DNA of 64,000 bases from Bog-532 sp963720945 (GTDB lineage Bacteria > Actinomycetota > Actinomycetes > Streptosporangiales > Streptosporangiaceae): positions 248,001 to 312,000 of the forward strand of contig CAVRHH010000029.1 of the NCBI GenBank assembly GCA_963720945.1, read 5' to 3'. Shown piece after piece: positions 33,427 through 41,730 of this stretch (position 1 is the first letter of the stretch; every line of letters begins with the position of its first letter). The notes under the pieces are model-generated. The model did not search any database. It was not told the origin of the DNA and saw only the letters and a program-made list of their open reading frames with translations. Position numbers and translations under genes: made by a program.

Positions 33427-35058
33427 ATGAGCTCCACACAGCCTATCGCCGGGCACGCCGCACCAGGTGGCGCGGTCGCCGGACCTGTCCAGCGACATCT
33501 CGGCCTGGCCCTGCTCGTCATCGCCACGGCCCAGCTCATGGTGGTGCTTGACGCATCGATCGTCAACGTCGCACTGCCCGACATCCAGAAGGCGCTCGGC
33601 TTCTCCGGCACCGGCCTGGAGTGGGTGGTCAACGCCTACACGCTGACCTTCGGTGGCCTTCTGCTGCTGGGCGGCCGGGCCGGGGACATCCTCGGCCGGC
33701 GCCGGGTCTTCATCGCCGGGATCATCCTGTTCTCAGTGGCGTCACTGCTCGGCGGCTTCGCCACCAGCCAGGCGTGGCTGCTGGCGGCCCGCGCCGTCCA
33801 GGGGGTCGGCGGCGCCATCATCGCCCCAACGGCGCTATCCCTGATCACCACCACGTTCGACGAGGGCCCGCCGCGCAACCGGGCGATGGGCGTCTACGCC
33901 GCGATGAGCATCGGCGGCCTGGCCATCGGCCTAATGGCCGGGGGCCTGCTCACCACCTACCTCTCCTGGCGCTGGGTGTTTTTCGTCAACGTGCCGATAG
34001 GCGCCCTGGTCGCCATCCTTGCCCCACGGGTACTTAATGAGTCGGCCCGCCGCCCCGGCCGGTTCGACCTGCCCGGCGCGATCACCAGCACGCTCGGCCT
34101 GGCAGCGCTGGTCTACGGCCTCACCAGCGCGGCGACCAGCCAGAACGGCGTCTCACACTGGGGCGACACGAAGGTCATCGTCTCGCTGATCGCCGCGGTC
34201 GTGCTGCTGGTCACATTCGTCATCATCGAGTCGCGCAGCGAGCACGCGCTGATGCCCTTGCGGATATTCCGCAACCGCGACCGGTCCGCGGCCAACGTGA
34301 TCATGCTGTGCATCGGGACCGCGATGTTCGGGATGTTCTTCTTCCTGACCATCTTCGTGCAGACGGTCTGGGGCTACAGCGCGCTGCGGACGGGCATCGC
34401 CTACCTGCCGATGGTCGCCGTCATCCTGCTGATGGCGGGCGTCAGCACCCAACTGGTGCCGCGGATCGGCGCGCGGCCGCTGCTGATCGCCGGGTCGATG
34501 ATCGCCTCGGGCGGCATGGCCTGGCTGTCCCGCATCAGCGAGCACAGCACCTACACCAGCGGACTGCTCGGCCCGATGCTGGTCACGGCGGCCGGCCTGG
34601 GCATGCTGTTCATGCCGCTGACTCTGGTGGCACTGTCCCGGGTCAGCGACCGGGACGCCGGCCTGGCGGCCAGCCTGCCTAACGTCGGCCAGCAGGTCGG
34701 CGGCTCGATCGGGCTAGCCCTGCTCGGCACTGTGGCCTGGACCGTAGTCGCCAACACCGCCCATCACTCGGTGGCGTCCGCGAAGGCGGCCGCAGCGGCG
34801 GCGGCCCAGGCGGGCCACCCAGTGCATGTCAGCGCGGCCCAGGCCAAGGCGGCTACGGCGGCGATCTACGATCATGCGCTGTCGGTCGGGTTCTCCCGCG
34901 GGTTCGAGGTCTCAGCCGGGATCATGCTGCTCGCCCTGATCGTGACGCTCGCCTTCATCCGGGTGACGCGCGCGGACCTGGCCGGTGCCGAGGCCGTGAT
35001 GAACATCCCGGCCGGTGACGTGGTGGCCCGGGAAGCGGTCGAGGTCGACCTAGGGTAA
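33427..35058 (+). CDS. MFS drug efflux pump, DHA2 (EmrB/QacA) type
   Basis: 543 residues with about 14 membrane helices. TM1 carries LMVVLDASIVNVALPDIQKA, the motif D1 of DHA2 pumps; loop 2-3 carries GGRAGDILGRRRVF (motif A); TM5 has the motif C region MSIGGLAIGLMAGGLL. A periplasmic Ala/His-rich loop (AKAAAAAAAQAGHPVHVSAA) precedes the last helix. ATG 33427 follows GAAAGGAGAAGG. It probably forms an operon or regulon with the MarR gene upstream. It ends before a 15-bp-stem terminator at 35072. Confidence 0.92.
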   Translation: MSSTQPIAGHAAPGGAVAGPVQRHLGLALLVIATAQLMVVLDASIVNVALPDIQKALGFSGTGLEWVVNAYTLTFGGLLLLGGRAGDILGRRRVFIAGIILFSVASLLGGFATSQAWLLAARAVQGVGGAIIAPTALSLITTTFDEGPPRNRAMGVYAAMSIGGLAIGLMAGGLLTTYLSWRWVFFVNVPIGALVAILAPRVLNESARRPGRFDLPGAITSTLGLAALVYGLTSAATSQNGVSHWGDTKVIVSLIAAVVLLVTFVIIESRSEHALMPLRIFRNRDRSAANVIMLCIGTAMFGMFFFLTIFVQTVWGYSALRTGIAYLPMVAVILLMAGVSTQLVPRIGARPLLIAGSMIASGGMAWLSRISEHSTYTSGLLGPMLVTAAGLGMLFMPLTLVALSRVSDRDAGLAASLPNVGQQVGGSIGLALLGTVAWTVVANTAHHSVASAKAAAAAAAQAGHPVHVSAAQAKAATAAIYDHALSVGFSRGFEVSAGIMLLALIVTLAFIRVTRADLAGAEAVMNIPAGDVVAREAVEVDLG

Positions 35059-35071
35059 CCCGGACACAAGC

Positions 35072-35102
35072 GATGGCCGGCGGGATCATCCCGCCGGCCA
35101 TC
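35072..35102 (+). terminator. Hairpin terminator after the efflux pump
   Basis: GATGGCCGGCGGGAT and ATCCCGCCGGCCATC form a perfect 15-bp stem around a single C, followed by TTGTCCT. The 270 bp after it, to the next gene, show nothing. Confidence 0.85.
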
Positions 35103-35373
35103 TTGTCCTGCTGTCCGGCAGCCTCGCGGCGGCACTTCTGCCTGCCTGAACAGGCCGCAGCCCAGCGATACGGCGAGCCTAAAGAGACGTACCGCTCGGT
35201 GCGCGCCGTCTCAGAAGCGGCCGGTTCCGGGGACCACCGCCGACTGTGAATGTCCGCAGCCACGCGCTCCGGTGAGTCGGGCGCTTGTCCCCCGAGCAGG
35301 GAACTGTCGCGCGTTGAGCTCGGCGGCAAGACCATCCTGAGCCTGCGGATCGCCGCCCGAGACGGCATCGCTA

Positions 35374-35913
35374 CTAGAAGGTCCACCGGGTGGCGCCGCC
35401 GGGCTCTTCGGTGGCGACCGCGTAGGCATCTTCGGGCGTGAACTCGTAGACGTACCACGGCGGCGGCCCGGCGCTCGGGGCGCTGAACTCGTGGGTGAAG
35501 CCGCCGTCGGCCACGGTCGGTGCCCAGCCGCCCTCGGCGAACACCCCGGCGAGGCGCTGCAGCAGCGCGTCGCCGGTGACACGGACGGCCCGGCCCTCGA
35601 GCGCCACATCGTAGCCGTGGATGGCGACGCCGAAGGCGCAGCGCGGGTCGCGCTCGACGTTCCGGATCTTGCGCGACCGCGGGCCGCCGGAGAAGTAGTA
35701 GCGGCCGTCGACCCAGAATGCACCGACGGCGGTCATGTGCGGCCGGCCGTCGGCGTCGATCGTCGACAACCAGAAGGTGTGGTGGCCGGGCCCGCCGGTG
35801 CCCGGTGCCTGGGTCAGGTTGGTCTCGAGCGCCCCGCGCACAGCGGCCCAGTCGAGCGGGGCGAGGTCGTAGAGGCCGGCGAGATTCTTCGCACGGGGTT
35901 CGGGAGCAGTCAT
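35374..35913 (-). CDS. Pyridoxamine 5'-phosphate oxidase-like flavin protein
   Basis: 179 residues, split-barrel FMN-binding fold: GHHTFWLSTIDADGRPHMTAVGAFWVDGRYYFSGG, SRKIRNVERDPRCAFGVAI, YDVALEGRAVRVTGDA and PPWYVYEFTPEDAYAV. The family includes F420- or FMN-dependent reductases and heme-related proteins. ATG 35913 (MTAPEPRAKNLAGLYDLAPLD) is chosen because the domain follows directly; a longer start exists at 35931. Monocistronic, divergent from the GRP-type transporter. Confidence 0.85.
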   Translation of the reverse strand: MTAPEPRAKNLAGLYDLAPLDWAAVRGALETNLTQAPGTGGPGHHTFWLSTIDADGRPHMTAVGAFWVDGRYYFSGGPRSRKIRNVERDPRCAFGVAIHGYDVALEGRAVRVTGDALLQRLAGVFAEGGWAPTVADGGFTHEFSAPSAGPPPWYVYEFTPEDAYAVATEEPGGATRWTF

Positions 35914-36177
35914 GTCAGTACCGACGATCAAGGGCGGCGGAACTCATCGGGTCAGCCGACCTGCTGGAGGCCCTGGAGGCGTCGCGGACGGCCCTCAGAA
36001 GGTTAACTCCGCACCGGTCCTGGCCGCCCAGCCTAGCTCGAACTCGCGCATGATCGCGGCCTGCGCAGACGTCCGGAGTCCTGCCTTCATCTCACCGCCC
36101 ATTTTATACTCGTTAAACGATGATAAACTCGCGAGAGTGAGAGGGGCTCATGGCACGGGCGGGAAACAGACGCGGCC

Positions 36178-37107
36178 ATGACCATACTGCTCGCGTTCGT
36201 CATGGTGGCCGCCTTTGGCACCTGGATTCCGCTGGCCCAGCTCCTGCCCGGTGTGCCGCAGCGCTCCCGGATCTTTTACGTGGCCGTCGGCAACCTCGTC
36301 GTCGCCGCGATCGCCCTCCTGGCCGGCGGTGGCCGCCTGGAGCTGGGCTGGCGGGGCTTCTGGCTCCCGCTGGCCGGCGGCGCGGTATGGACGGCGGGCA
36401 ACTACTCCGCCTTCAGGGCCTCCGAGACGATCGGGCTCGCCCGGGCCGCCGGAACCTGGACGCCGCTCAACATCATCATCGCGTTCACCTGGGGAGCCCT
36501 GCTCTTCGGCGAGCTGGACCATTTCTCCGGCACCCGCTTCGCCATCCTGGGCGCCGCCCTCCTGGCCGTGCTGGCCGGAGTGCTCCTGATCGTCAGTTCC
36601 CAGGGCAACCCCGCCACCCCGCCCGGTCCGCCATCCCCACAGGCAGCTATGGCGGCCGAACCGGGCCTGCCGGCCACCACAGCACGCGGCGGCCTGCTAT
36701 GGGCGGGCGCGGCAGGGCTTCTGTGGGGAAGTTACTTCGTTCCAGCACAGTGGGCCGCAGTACCCGCGCAGGTAAGCAACTTCCCGCTCGCCATCGGAAT
36801 CCTCAGCGCCAGCCTGGCCCTGGCCCTCCCGGCCGGCGAGCCGGTCCGGCTCGGCCTGCGGCCCACGGCCACGCAGCTCGGCGCCGGCGTCCTGTTCGGC
36901 ATCGGCGACCTCACCCTGCTCGGCCTCGTCGCCCGGGTGGGCACCGGAACCGGCTTCACCATCGCCCAGCTCAGCCTGCTGGTCAACGCCAGCATCGGAA
37001 TCTGGGCCTTCCACGTGCCCAAGCCGGGAACGCCCCAGGCGCGGAGGGTGCTGGCCGGCATCCTGATCGCCGGGGCCGGCGGCTGCGTCATCGGCACGAT
37101 GCGATAG
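36178..37107 (+). CDS. GRP/EamA-type sugar or metabolite transporter
   Basis: 309 residues with ten hydrophobic segments in two halves: ILLAFVMVAAFGTWIPLAQLL, NYSAFRASETIGLARAAGTW, TPLNIIIAFTWGALLFGE in the first half and LLWAGAAGLLWGSYFVPAQW and GFTIAQLSLLVNASIGIWAF in the second. The W(G)(T/S)(W/Y)xxP entries of each half (FGTWIPLAQ, WGSYFVPAQ) are typical of the drug/metabolite transporter superfamily glucose/ribose porter branch. Substrate unknown. ATG 36178, GGGAAA ten bases before. The 120 bp upstream are AT-rich with candidate promoter TATACT (36111-36116). Confidence 0.8.
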   Translation: MTILLAFVMVAAFGTWIPLAQLLPGVPQRSRIFYVAVGNLVVAAIALLAGGGRLELGWRGFWLPLAGGAVWTAGNYSAFRASETIGLARAAGTWTPLNIIIAFTWGALLFGELDHFSGTRFAILGAALLAVLAGVLLIVSSQGNPATPPGPPSPQAAMAAEPGLPATTARGGLLWAGAAGLLWGSYFVPAQWAAVPAQVSNFPLAIGILSASLALALPAGEPVRLGLRPTATQLGAGVLFGIGDLTLLGLVARVGTGTGFTIAQLSLLVNASIGIWAFHVPKPGTPQARRVLAGILIAGAGGCVIGTMR

Positions 37108-37158
37108 CCGGGACCCGTTGAGCTGGTCAGCTCCCGCGCCTCGATCATGCCGCTGCTC

Positions 37159-37238
37159 CTTGCCCCTGAGCCTGCTTGCCCCTGAGCCTGCTTGCCCCTG
37201 AGCCTGCTTGCCCCTGAGCCTGCTTGCCCCTGAGCCTG
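37159..37238 (+). repeat. Five perfect tandem 16-bp repeats
   Basis: Unit CTTGCCCCTGAGCCTG at 37159, 37175, 37191, 37207 and 37223, identical in all five. Located 50 bp after the transporter stop and before a terminator hairpin. The unit length is not a multiple of three, so it is non-coding. Confidence 0.95.
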
Positions 37239-37269
37239 CGTGATCGCGAGTACCAATACCGACGCTACC

Positions 37270-37304
37270 GCCGGGGAGGCGGCACACCGCACCGCCTCCC
37301 CGGC
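37270..37304. terminator. Bidirectional hairpin terminator
   Basis: GCCGGGGAGGCGG (37270-37282) and CCGCCTCCCCGGC (37292-37304), perfect 13-bp stem, 9-nt loop. It lies between the GRP-type transporter and the remnants on the minus strand. Confidence 0.8.
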
Positions 37305-37312
37305 GTTCCGGG

Positions 37313-37545
37313 TCACGCGCCCGCGCCGTGCCCCCGGGCCTCGAACCCGACACAGTCGACCGCGGCGTCGACCTCGGGCTCGCCGAGGATCTGCTCGATC
37401 TGATCTCCCAGCGAGGCATCCTCGCCGATGTTGACGGTCTCGCAGCCGAAGCTCCGCGCCTGGGCGAGCCGCTGAGGATTCATGTCGCCGACGATGACGA
37501 CGGCCGCGCCGAGCAGTTGCGCCGCGTGGGCGCTGCTCGTTGCGG
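37313..37545 (-). pseudogene. Glutathione-independent formaldehyde dehydrogenase fragment
   Basis: Minus-strand SAHAAQLLGAAVVIVGDMNP, QRLAQARSFGCETVNIGED, DQIEQILGEPEVDAAVDCVG and FEARGHGAGA then TGA at 37313. This is the nucleotide-binding segment of a zinc-dependent alcohol dehydrogenase of the FdhA type. The zinc-binding N-terminal domain and the C-terminal third are missing. About 75 codons survive. Confidence 0.65.
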
Positions 37546-37595
37546 CTGGCCAGCTCCTCGGCGTGCCGCTCCGATATCGAACGAAGGCGCCGCGC

Positions 37596-38540
37596 TCAGT
37601 GCGGAGATGTAAGACGCGGCGATGTGCCGTATGCAGGGGCAGCTATGTGGGCCATGGCCGCCTCGTGCGCCTCGCTGGCACGCCCGGCGGCATCACCCGA
37701 GACCCATTTGAGCAAGGCCGGGAGCAGGATGGTCGGGAACAGCAGCGGCAGGAGCAGCAACTGCAGCCAGTCCCAGAGAGTGTTTCCGGCGTAGCCGGTC
37801 CACGTCCACTTCAGAATGTAACCGCCGATCACCGTCACGATCCACCCGGCGGCCAGGGCGGCCATGATTCCCGCGTGATACGGGCGCAGCGAGCGGAGGA
37901 CCTTCGACAGCGGGACCCGCATACTCGTCAGCGCCGTCGTCGCCGCCAGCGCCGCCGGCAGCAGGAGCAGCTCAAACCAGTTCCACAGCGTCTGGCCGCG
38001 GAAGCCCGTCCAGTTGAGCGGAACCAGGTAGCCGGCGATCACGAACCCGGTCCAGGCCGCGATAACGACTCCGTGGGTGACGCGCCTGCCCCGGCTGATG
38101 TAGTCCCTATGCCGGATCCACAGCGGGATAGTGCCGATGACGACCGGTAGCAGCAGGAGGTTGAGCCAATCCCACAGCTGGGCGTTTGCCCCGAAACCCG
38201 TCCACTGCCATCCCCGGGCGTAGCCGCCCCAGAGCGCGACCAGCAGCGCAGCCGCCAGGGCGTACGCGGCGTCCTTCCGCAGTTTCTTGTTGTCCATGAG
38301 CGCACGCAGGCGGCTGGTCGGCTCCGCGGCCTCGGCGGCGCGCTGCCTGACTGCTTCCGCGGACGGGGCCCAGGGCAGGCCGGCGCCCTCCAGCTTGTCC
38401 GCCAGCGCCCTGCGCATCAGCGTCTTCGCTTCGTTCACGGCGTCGGTGCCGGTGCCGGTGCCATCGGCCGCCTGGCCCAGGTCGGCGAGGGCACTTAGCC
38501 CCAGGAATTCATCCGGCTCGATGGTGAATGTCACGGCCAT
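37596..38540 (-). CDS. Membrane protein with three WTGF-LWDW-LLLLP repeats
   Basis: 314 residues. A soluble acidic N terminus (~1-100: FTIEPDEFLGLSALADLGQ) is followed by about six membrane helices arranged as three units. Each unit has a helix, then W-x-W/N-WTGF/Y, a G(N/Q) turn, LW(D/N)W and LLLLP: WTGFGANAQLWDWLNLLLLP, WTGFRGQTLWNWFELLLLP and WTGYAGNTLWDWLQLLLLP, spaced about 62 residues. The motif looks like an interfacial Trp belt with a tight loop. ATG 38540 with GGGAA upstream; the 38597 start adds nothing plausible. I do not recognise the function. The two-helix pitch suggests gene-internal triplication. Confidence 0.75.
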   Translation of the reverse strand: MAVTFTIEPDEFLGLSALADLGQAADGTGTGTDAVNEAKTLMRRALADKLEGAGLPWAPSAEAVRQRAAEAAEPTSRLRALMDNKKLRKDAAYALAAALLVALWGGYARGWQWTGFGANAQLWDWLNLLLLPVVIGTIPLWIRHRDYISRGRRVTHGVVIAAWTGFVIAGYLVPLNWTGFRGQTLWNWFELLLLPAALAATTALTSMRVPLSKVLRSLRPYHAGIMAALAAGWIVTVIGGYILKWTWTGYAGNTLWDWLQLLLLPLLFPTILLPALLKWVSGDAAGRASEAHEAAMAHIAAPAYGTSPRLTSPH

Positions 38541-38809
38541 ATGACGGTTCCCTTCATGCCTCGAACAGGTTGGAGCGGACAGCGCGGAAAGCCTCATCCG
38601 CTGCCCGGGCCCGGGACCCTGCGCACATCGGCGAGCACCAGCCCCGGGCCGTCCAGCCCAGGCAGACCGCAGCCTGGGGTGGATGTCTTCAGGACTACGG
38701 AGCAGCGTGCATCGCGTCGTGATACAGCCATTCGGAGCCGTTCCTCACCAGGGGACAGCACGGCAGGGTGGGCGTCGCGGCGGTGCTCAGGCGAGGACGG
38801 CGGGCTTAC

Positions 38810-39460
38810 TCAAACGCAGACACCACCCTCCACTGGCTCAACACCAGCTTCAGCAATACGGCCCAGTCCCTCCATGAACACTCGTGTCATGCGCTGATTG
38901 AAGCTCGGTTGCTCGCCGCGGACCGGCTGACAAATGAGGGCGATGGCCATGAGGACTTCCCGGGCCGTAACGTCGTCGCGCGCGTACCCGCCGTCTACCG
39001 CTCGGGCGAGGAGCGTTTGGAGCGCCGGTTCGAGCCGCTCCATGAGGTGCTGCGGGAGGTCATCGTAGGCCGGGTCACCGGAGTGCAGCGCCGAGGCGAG
39101 CCCGCGTTTGGTGCCGACGAAGTCCGTGAAGCGCTCGATCCAACCCATGAGCGCTCCCCACGGACTGAGCGTGGTCCCGAGCTCTTCCGCAGCTTCGACG
39201 CACTCGTCGATCTCGTGTTGCAACACGGCGACGATGAGGTCGGATCGGCGAGGGAAATGCCGGTAGAGCGTTCCAACGCCCACTCCCGCAAGATCCGTGA
39301 TCTCCTTCGCGGGCGCGTCCACACCGCTGCCCGCGAACACGGTCTTTGCGGCCTCCACCAGCGCGACGACATTCCGCTTTGCGTCAGAGCGCTGACGCCG
39401 GGACGGGTCGATACTGCGCCCCGTCGACGGAGCCGTCGTCCTGACCGACTCGGGAGCCAT
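38810..39460 (-). CDS. TetR family repressor
   Basis: 216 residues. HTH: NVVALVEAAKTVFAGSGVDAP, AKEITDLAGVGVGTLYRHFP, RRSDLIVAVLQHEI; ligand domain with WGALMGWIERFTDFVGTKRG, the SACE_7040-like C-terminal type. ATG 39460 follows AGGAGG closely. Divergent from a truncated aldo-keto reductase, with two CGGAA-N5-TTCCG operators in the gap. The regulated enzyme has been destroyed, so the repressor now guards a stub. Confidence 0.88.
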   Translation of the reverse strand: MAPESVRTTAPSTGRSIDPSRRQRSDAKRNVVALVEAAKTVFAGSGVDAPAKEITDLAGVGVGTLYRHFPRRSDLIVAVLQHEIDECVEAAEELGTTLSPWGALMGWIERFTDFVGTKRGLASALHSGDPAYDDLPQHLMERLEPALQTLLARAVDGGYARDDVTAREVLMAIALICQPVRGEQPSFNQRMTRVFMEGLGRIAEAGVEPVEGGVCV

Positions 39461-39478
39461 GGTCCTCCTGTTGTTAAC

Positions 39479-39516
39479 CGGAAAGCGATTCCGCATAGTT
39501 CCGGAAAGAGCTTCCG
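39479..39516. promoter_or_regulatory. Paired TetR operators
   Basis: CGGAAAGCGATTCCG (39479-39493) and CGGAAAGAGCTTCCG (39502-39516) are 15-bp CGGAA-N5-TTCCG palindromes, centres 23 bp apart, between the divergent TetR and aldo-keto reductase genes. The first adjoins the TetR start, which gives autorepression. Confidence 0.8.
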
Positions 39517-39580
39517 CTTGGTGGCAGTGTACGTCGACGGAGGCTTCTACACACGTCACGCTCACGTCTGGAGAACCCTC

Positions 39581-39766
39581 ATGCAGTACCGGACCCTTGG
39601 CCGAACAGGCATCAAGGTCAGCCCTTACGCGCTCGGCGCGCTCATGTTCGCCACTCAGGTCGGCAACCCCGACCCCGAGGACTCGATCCGGATCATCCAC
39701 AAGGCGCTCGACGCAGGCATCAACCTCGTCGACACCGCTGACGCGTACGGAGACTCGGAGGAGGTG
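39581..39766 (+). pseudogene. Aldo-keto reductase, 5' fragment
   Basis: M-QYRTLGRTGIKVSPYALGAL, NPDPEDSIRIIHKALDAGIN and LVDTADAYGDSEE: the first ~62 residues of an AKR with its catalytic Asp and Tyr (DTADAYG). Similarity then stops abruptly and unrelated sequence follows in frame. The Lys/His active-site half and the barrel are missing. ATG 39581. Divergent from the TetR gene. Confidence 0.8.
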
Positions 39767-40023
39767 CGGCCCCGTCGGCGCAGGGACCGTCAGGCGGTGA
39801 AAATCACCCGCCTGGAGCAGGGTTGCCCGGCCTGCGGCTTGAGTCCGGAGGACGCGGCGGCATGCTCGCCGCCAGGCGCCGGAGGCGTGCCCGTGGCGCG
39901 AATCAGCCTTACGCGCTGCTGGCAACACGATAGCCAGCGCTGTGCGGGCGCTTGTGGTGCTGTCCGGAGACGGCTAACCCCGCGCTGCGCTGCTGCGGTA
40001 GGCCGCCAGGTTGACAAGCCAGA
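39767..40023. other. Junk junction downstream of the AKR stub
   Basis: Contains a short frame with CPACG (ITRLEQGCPACGLS) reminiscent of a zinc-finger N terminus of a transposase, but too short to assign. It marks the recombination point that removed the AKR 3' end. Confidence 0.4.
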
Positions 40024-40059
40024 TTATCTACTGTAACCAAGTCTTATGGTTATAGATAA
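40024..40059 (+). promoter_or_regulatory. YtrA-type operator overlapping the start
   Basis: TTATCTACTGTAACC (40024-40038) and GGTTATAGATAA (40048-40059) form an imperfect inverted repeat. It covers the putative start codon of the GntR-type regulator, consistent with autorepression and a leaderless transcript. Confidence 0.6.
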
Positions 40060-40807
40060 AGGTGACGGCCCGGCGGGCGGCGGGGCTGGTGCTTCGCCTG
40101 CGAGCGGCGGCACGTATTCCGACCAGCACCTGCGCGTCTCCGACGCCGAGCGCGAGGCGGCCTCCGGCCGGCTGGCCGAGCACTTCGCCGCTGGCCGCCT
40201 GGACCAGGCCGAGTTCCATGACCGGGTCGGGCGGGCCATGAGCGCCAAGACCCGGGCCGACCTGCGCGGGCTGTTCGCCGGCCTGTCGGAGACAGGGGGT
40301 CCGGCAGTGCCAGAGCTTCCGCGGGGTGGCGGCGGCACGCCGGGGGGCGGGACGCGCGGGCCGGGGTCGCCGATCGAGTTCCGGCTGGATGCGGCCTCGG
40401 GGGTGCCGACCTACCTGCAGCTGGTGCACCAGGTGGAGCACGCGCTGCGGCTGGGTTATCTCACGCTGGGCGATCAGCTGCCGAAGGTCCGGGACGTGGT
40501 GGCCTCGCTGGCGATCAACCCGAACACAGTGCTGAAGGCCTATAAGGAGCTGGAGACCAAGGGCCTGACGGCCGGGCCCGGCCAGGGCACGTTCATCCAG
40601 GCCACCATGGGCCAGGTCGGGCTCCCGGAACTCGCCGGGTTGCGCAAGTCCCTGCTGGGCTGGCTGACCACCGCCGACGCGGCGGGGCTGGACGAGGACG
40701 GGATGGTCGCGCTGTTCACCAGCGCGCTACGGGATTTCTTTGAGCGCCGCAGCGGGTCACGTACCCGTGGCGGCACGGCGAGCGGCGGAACGGAGGGCGT
40801 CGCATGA
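40046..40807 (+). CDS. DUF1707-GntR (YtrA subfamily) fusion regulator
   Basis: 253 residues with two parts. Residues ~28-80 are a DUF1707 domain: LRVSDAEREAASGRLAEHFA, GRLDQAEFHDRVGRAMSAKT. A Gly-rich linker is followed by a GntR winged helix of the YtrA type at ~112-185: SGVPTYLQLVHQVEHALRLG, LTLGDQLPKVRDVVASLAIN and PNTVLKAYKELETKGL, then a short helical tail. YtrA regulators repress an ABC transporter encoded with them; here the next gene overlaps by ATGA and encodes that ATPase. The start ATG 40046 lies inside the operator; the alternative would be a later codon within the linker before DUF1707. The fusion to DUF1707, usually a separate or membrane-linked domain, is unusual. Confidence 0.85.
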   Translation: MVIDKGDGPAGGGAGASPASGGTYSDQHLRVSDAEREAASGRLAEHFAAGRLDQAEFHDRVGRAMSAKTRADLRGLFAGLSETGGPAVPELPRGGGGTPGGGTRGPGSPIEFRLDAASGVPTYLQLVHQVEHALRLGYLTLGDQLPKVRDVVASLAINPNTVLKAYKELETKGLTAGPGQGTFIQATMGQVGLPELAGLRKSLLGWLTTADAAGLDEDGMVALFTSALRDFFERRSGSRTRGGTASGGTEGVA

Positions 40808-41730
40808 ACGTCGTCGAGGCCAGCGGCCTGGGCAAGCGGTACGGCGGCACCTGGGCGCTGCGCGAGTGCTCGCTGGCGGTCCCGGCCGGGCACGTGGCCG
40901 CGCTGGTCGGCCCGAACGGCGCGGGCAAGACCACGCTGCTGAACCTGGCGGTCGGCCTGGCGGAACCGACCGCGGGCGGCGTCACCGTGCTCGGCGGCCA
41001 GCCGGCCGGGTCCCCGGCGGCGCTGGATGGCGTCGCGTTCGTCGCCCAGGACACGCCGCTGTACAGGAACTTGTCGGTCGCGGACATGCTGCACCTGACC
41101 CGCAACCTGAACCGGCGTTTCGATCAGCGCTACGCAGAGGCCCGGCTGGGCGAGCTGCGCATCCCGCCGAAGCGGAAGGCCGGGAAGCTGTCCGGCGGCC
41201 AGCAGGCGCAGCTCGCGCTGACCCTGGCGCTGGCCCGCCGGCCGCGGCTGCTGGTGCTGGATGAGCCGATGGCGATGCTGGACCCGGTCGCCCGGCACGA
41301 CTTCATGGCCACGGTGCTGACGGCGGCGGCCGACGACGGCGTGTCGGTGGTGCTGTCCTCGCACGTGCTCGCCGAGCTCGAGCGGGTGGCCGATTACCTC
41401 ATCCTGCTGTCGCAGGGCCGGGTCCAGGTGGCCGGCGAGGTCGACGGCCTGCTCGCCAGCCACCGCGTGCTGACCGGCCCGGCCGCCGAGGCCGACAAGT
41501 ACGCCGACCGGCCGGTGGTGCATGTCCGCCGGGCCGCGGCCCAGGCCCACCTGCTGGTCCGGGCCCCCGCCGGCGACCCGGTCCCGCCCGGCTGGGAGGC
41601 CCACCCGGTCGGCCTGGAAGAACTCGCCCTGGCCTACCTGCGCGAGCCCGGCGCCGCGGCGCTGCCCGGCCCGGCCCGCGGCCGGACTCTGCCGGTTGAA
41701 ACTGGCCAGCCCACGGAGGTGACGCGATGA
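40804..41730 (+). CDS. ABC transporter ATP-binding protein
   Basis: 308 residues. Walker A LVGPNGAGKTTLLNLAVG (~36-50), Q-loop AQDTPLYRN, signature KLSGGQQAQLAL (~128-139), Walker B LLVLDEPMAMLDP, H-loop VVLSSHVLAEL. A C-terminal extension (~210-308) of unknown role is typical of YtrB-like subunits. ATGA overlap with the regulator upstream and ATGA overlap with the permease downstream make a tight three-gene operon. The predicted role is export of antibiotics or lipid-II-binding compounds, by analogy with the Bacillus ytr operon. Confidence 0.93.
   Translation: MNVVEASGLGKRYGGTWALRECSLAVPAGHVAALVGPNGAGKTTLLNLAVGLAEPTAGGVTVLGGQPAGSPAALDGVAFVAQDTPLYRNLSVADMLHLTRNLNRRFDQRYAEARLGELRIPPKRKAGKLSGGQQAQLALTLALARRPRLLVLDEPMAMLDPVARHDFMATVLTAAADDGVSVVLSSHVLAELERVADYLILLSQGRVQVAGEVDGLLASHRVLTGPAAEADKYADRPVVHVRRAAAQAHLLVRAPAGDPVPPGWEAHPVGLEELALAYLREPGAAALPGPARGRTLPVETGQPTEVTR

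Noticed and set aside
37159..37238. 16-bp array as an attachment site or CRISPR
   Set aside because: No spacers, no integrase or tRNA nearby; simple tandem duplication explains it.
40046..40807. Starting the DUF1707-GntR gene after the DUF1707 domain
   Set aside because: The frame is continuous from the operator-embedded ATG, DUF1707 motifs are well kept and no better ribosome site exists inside the linker.
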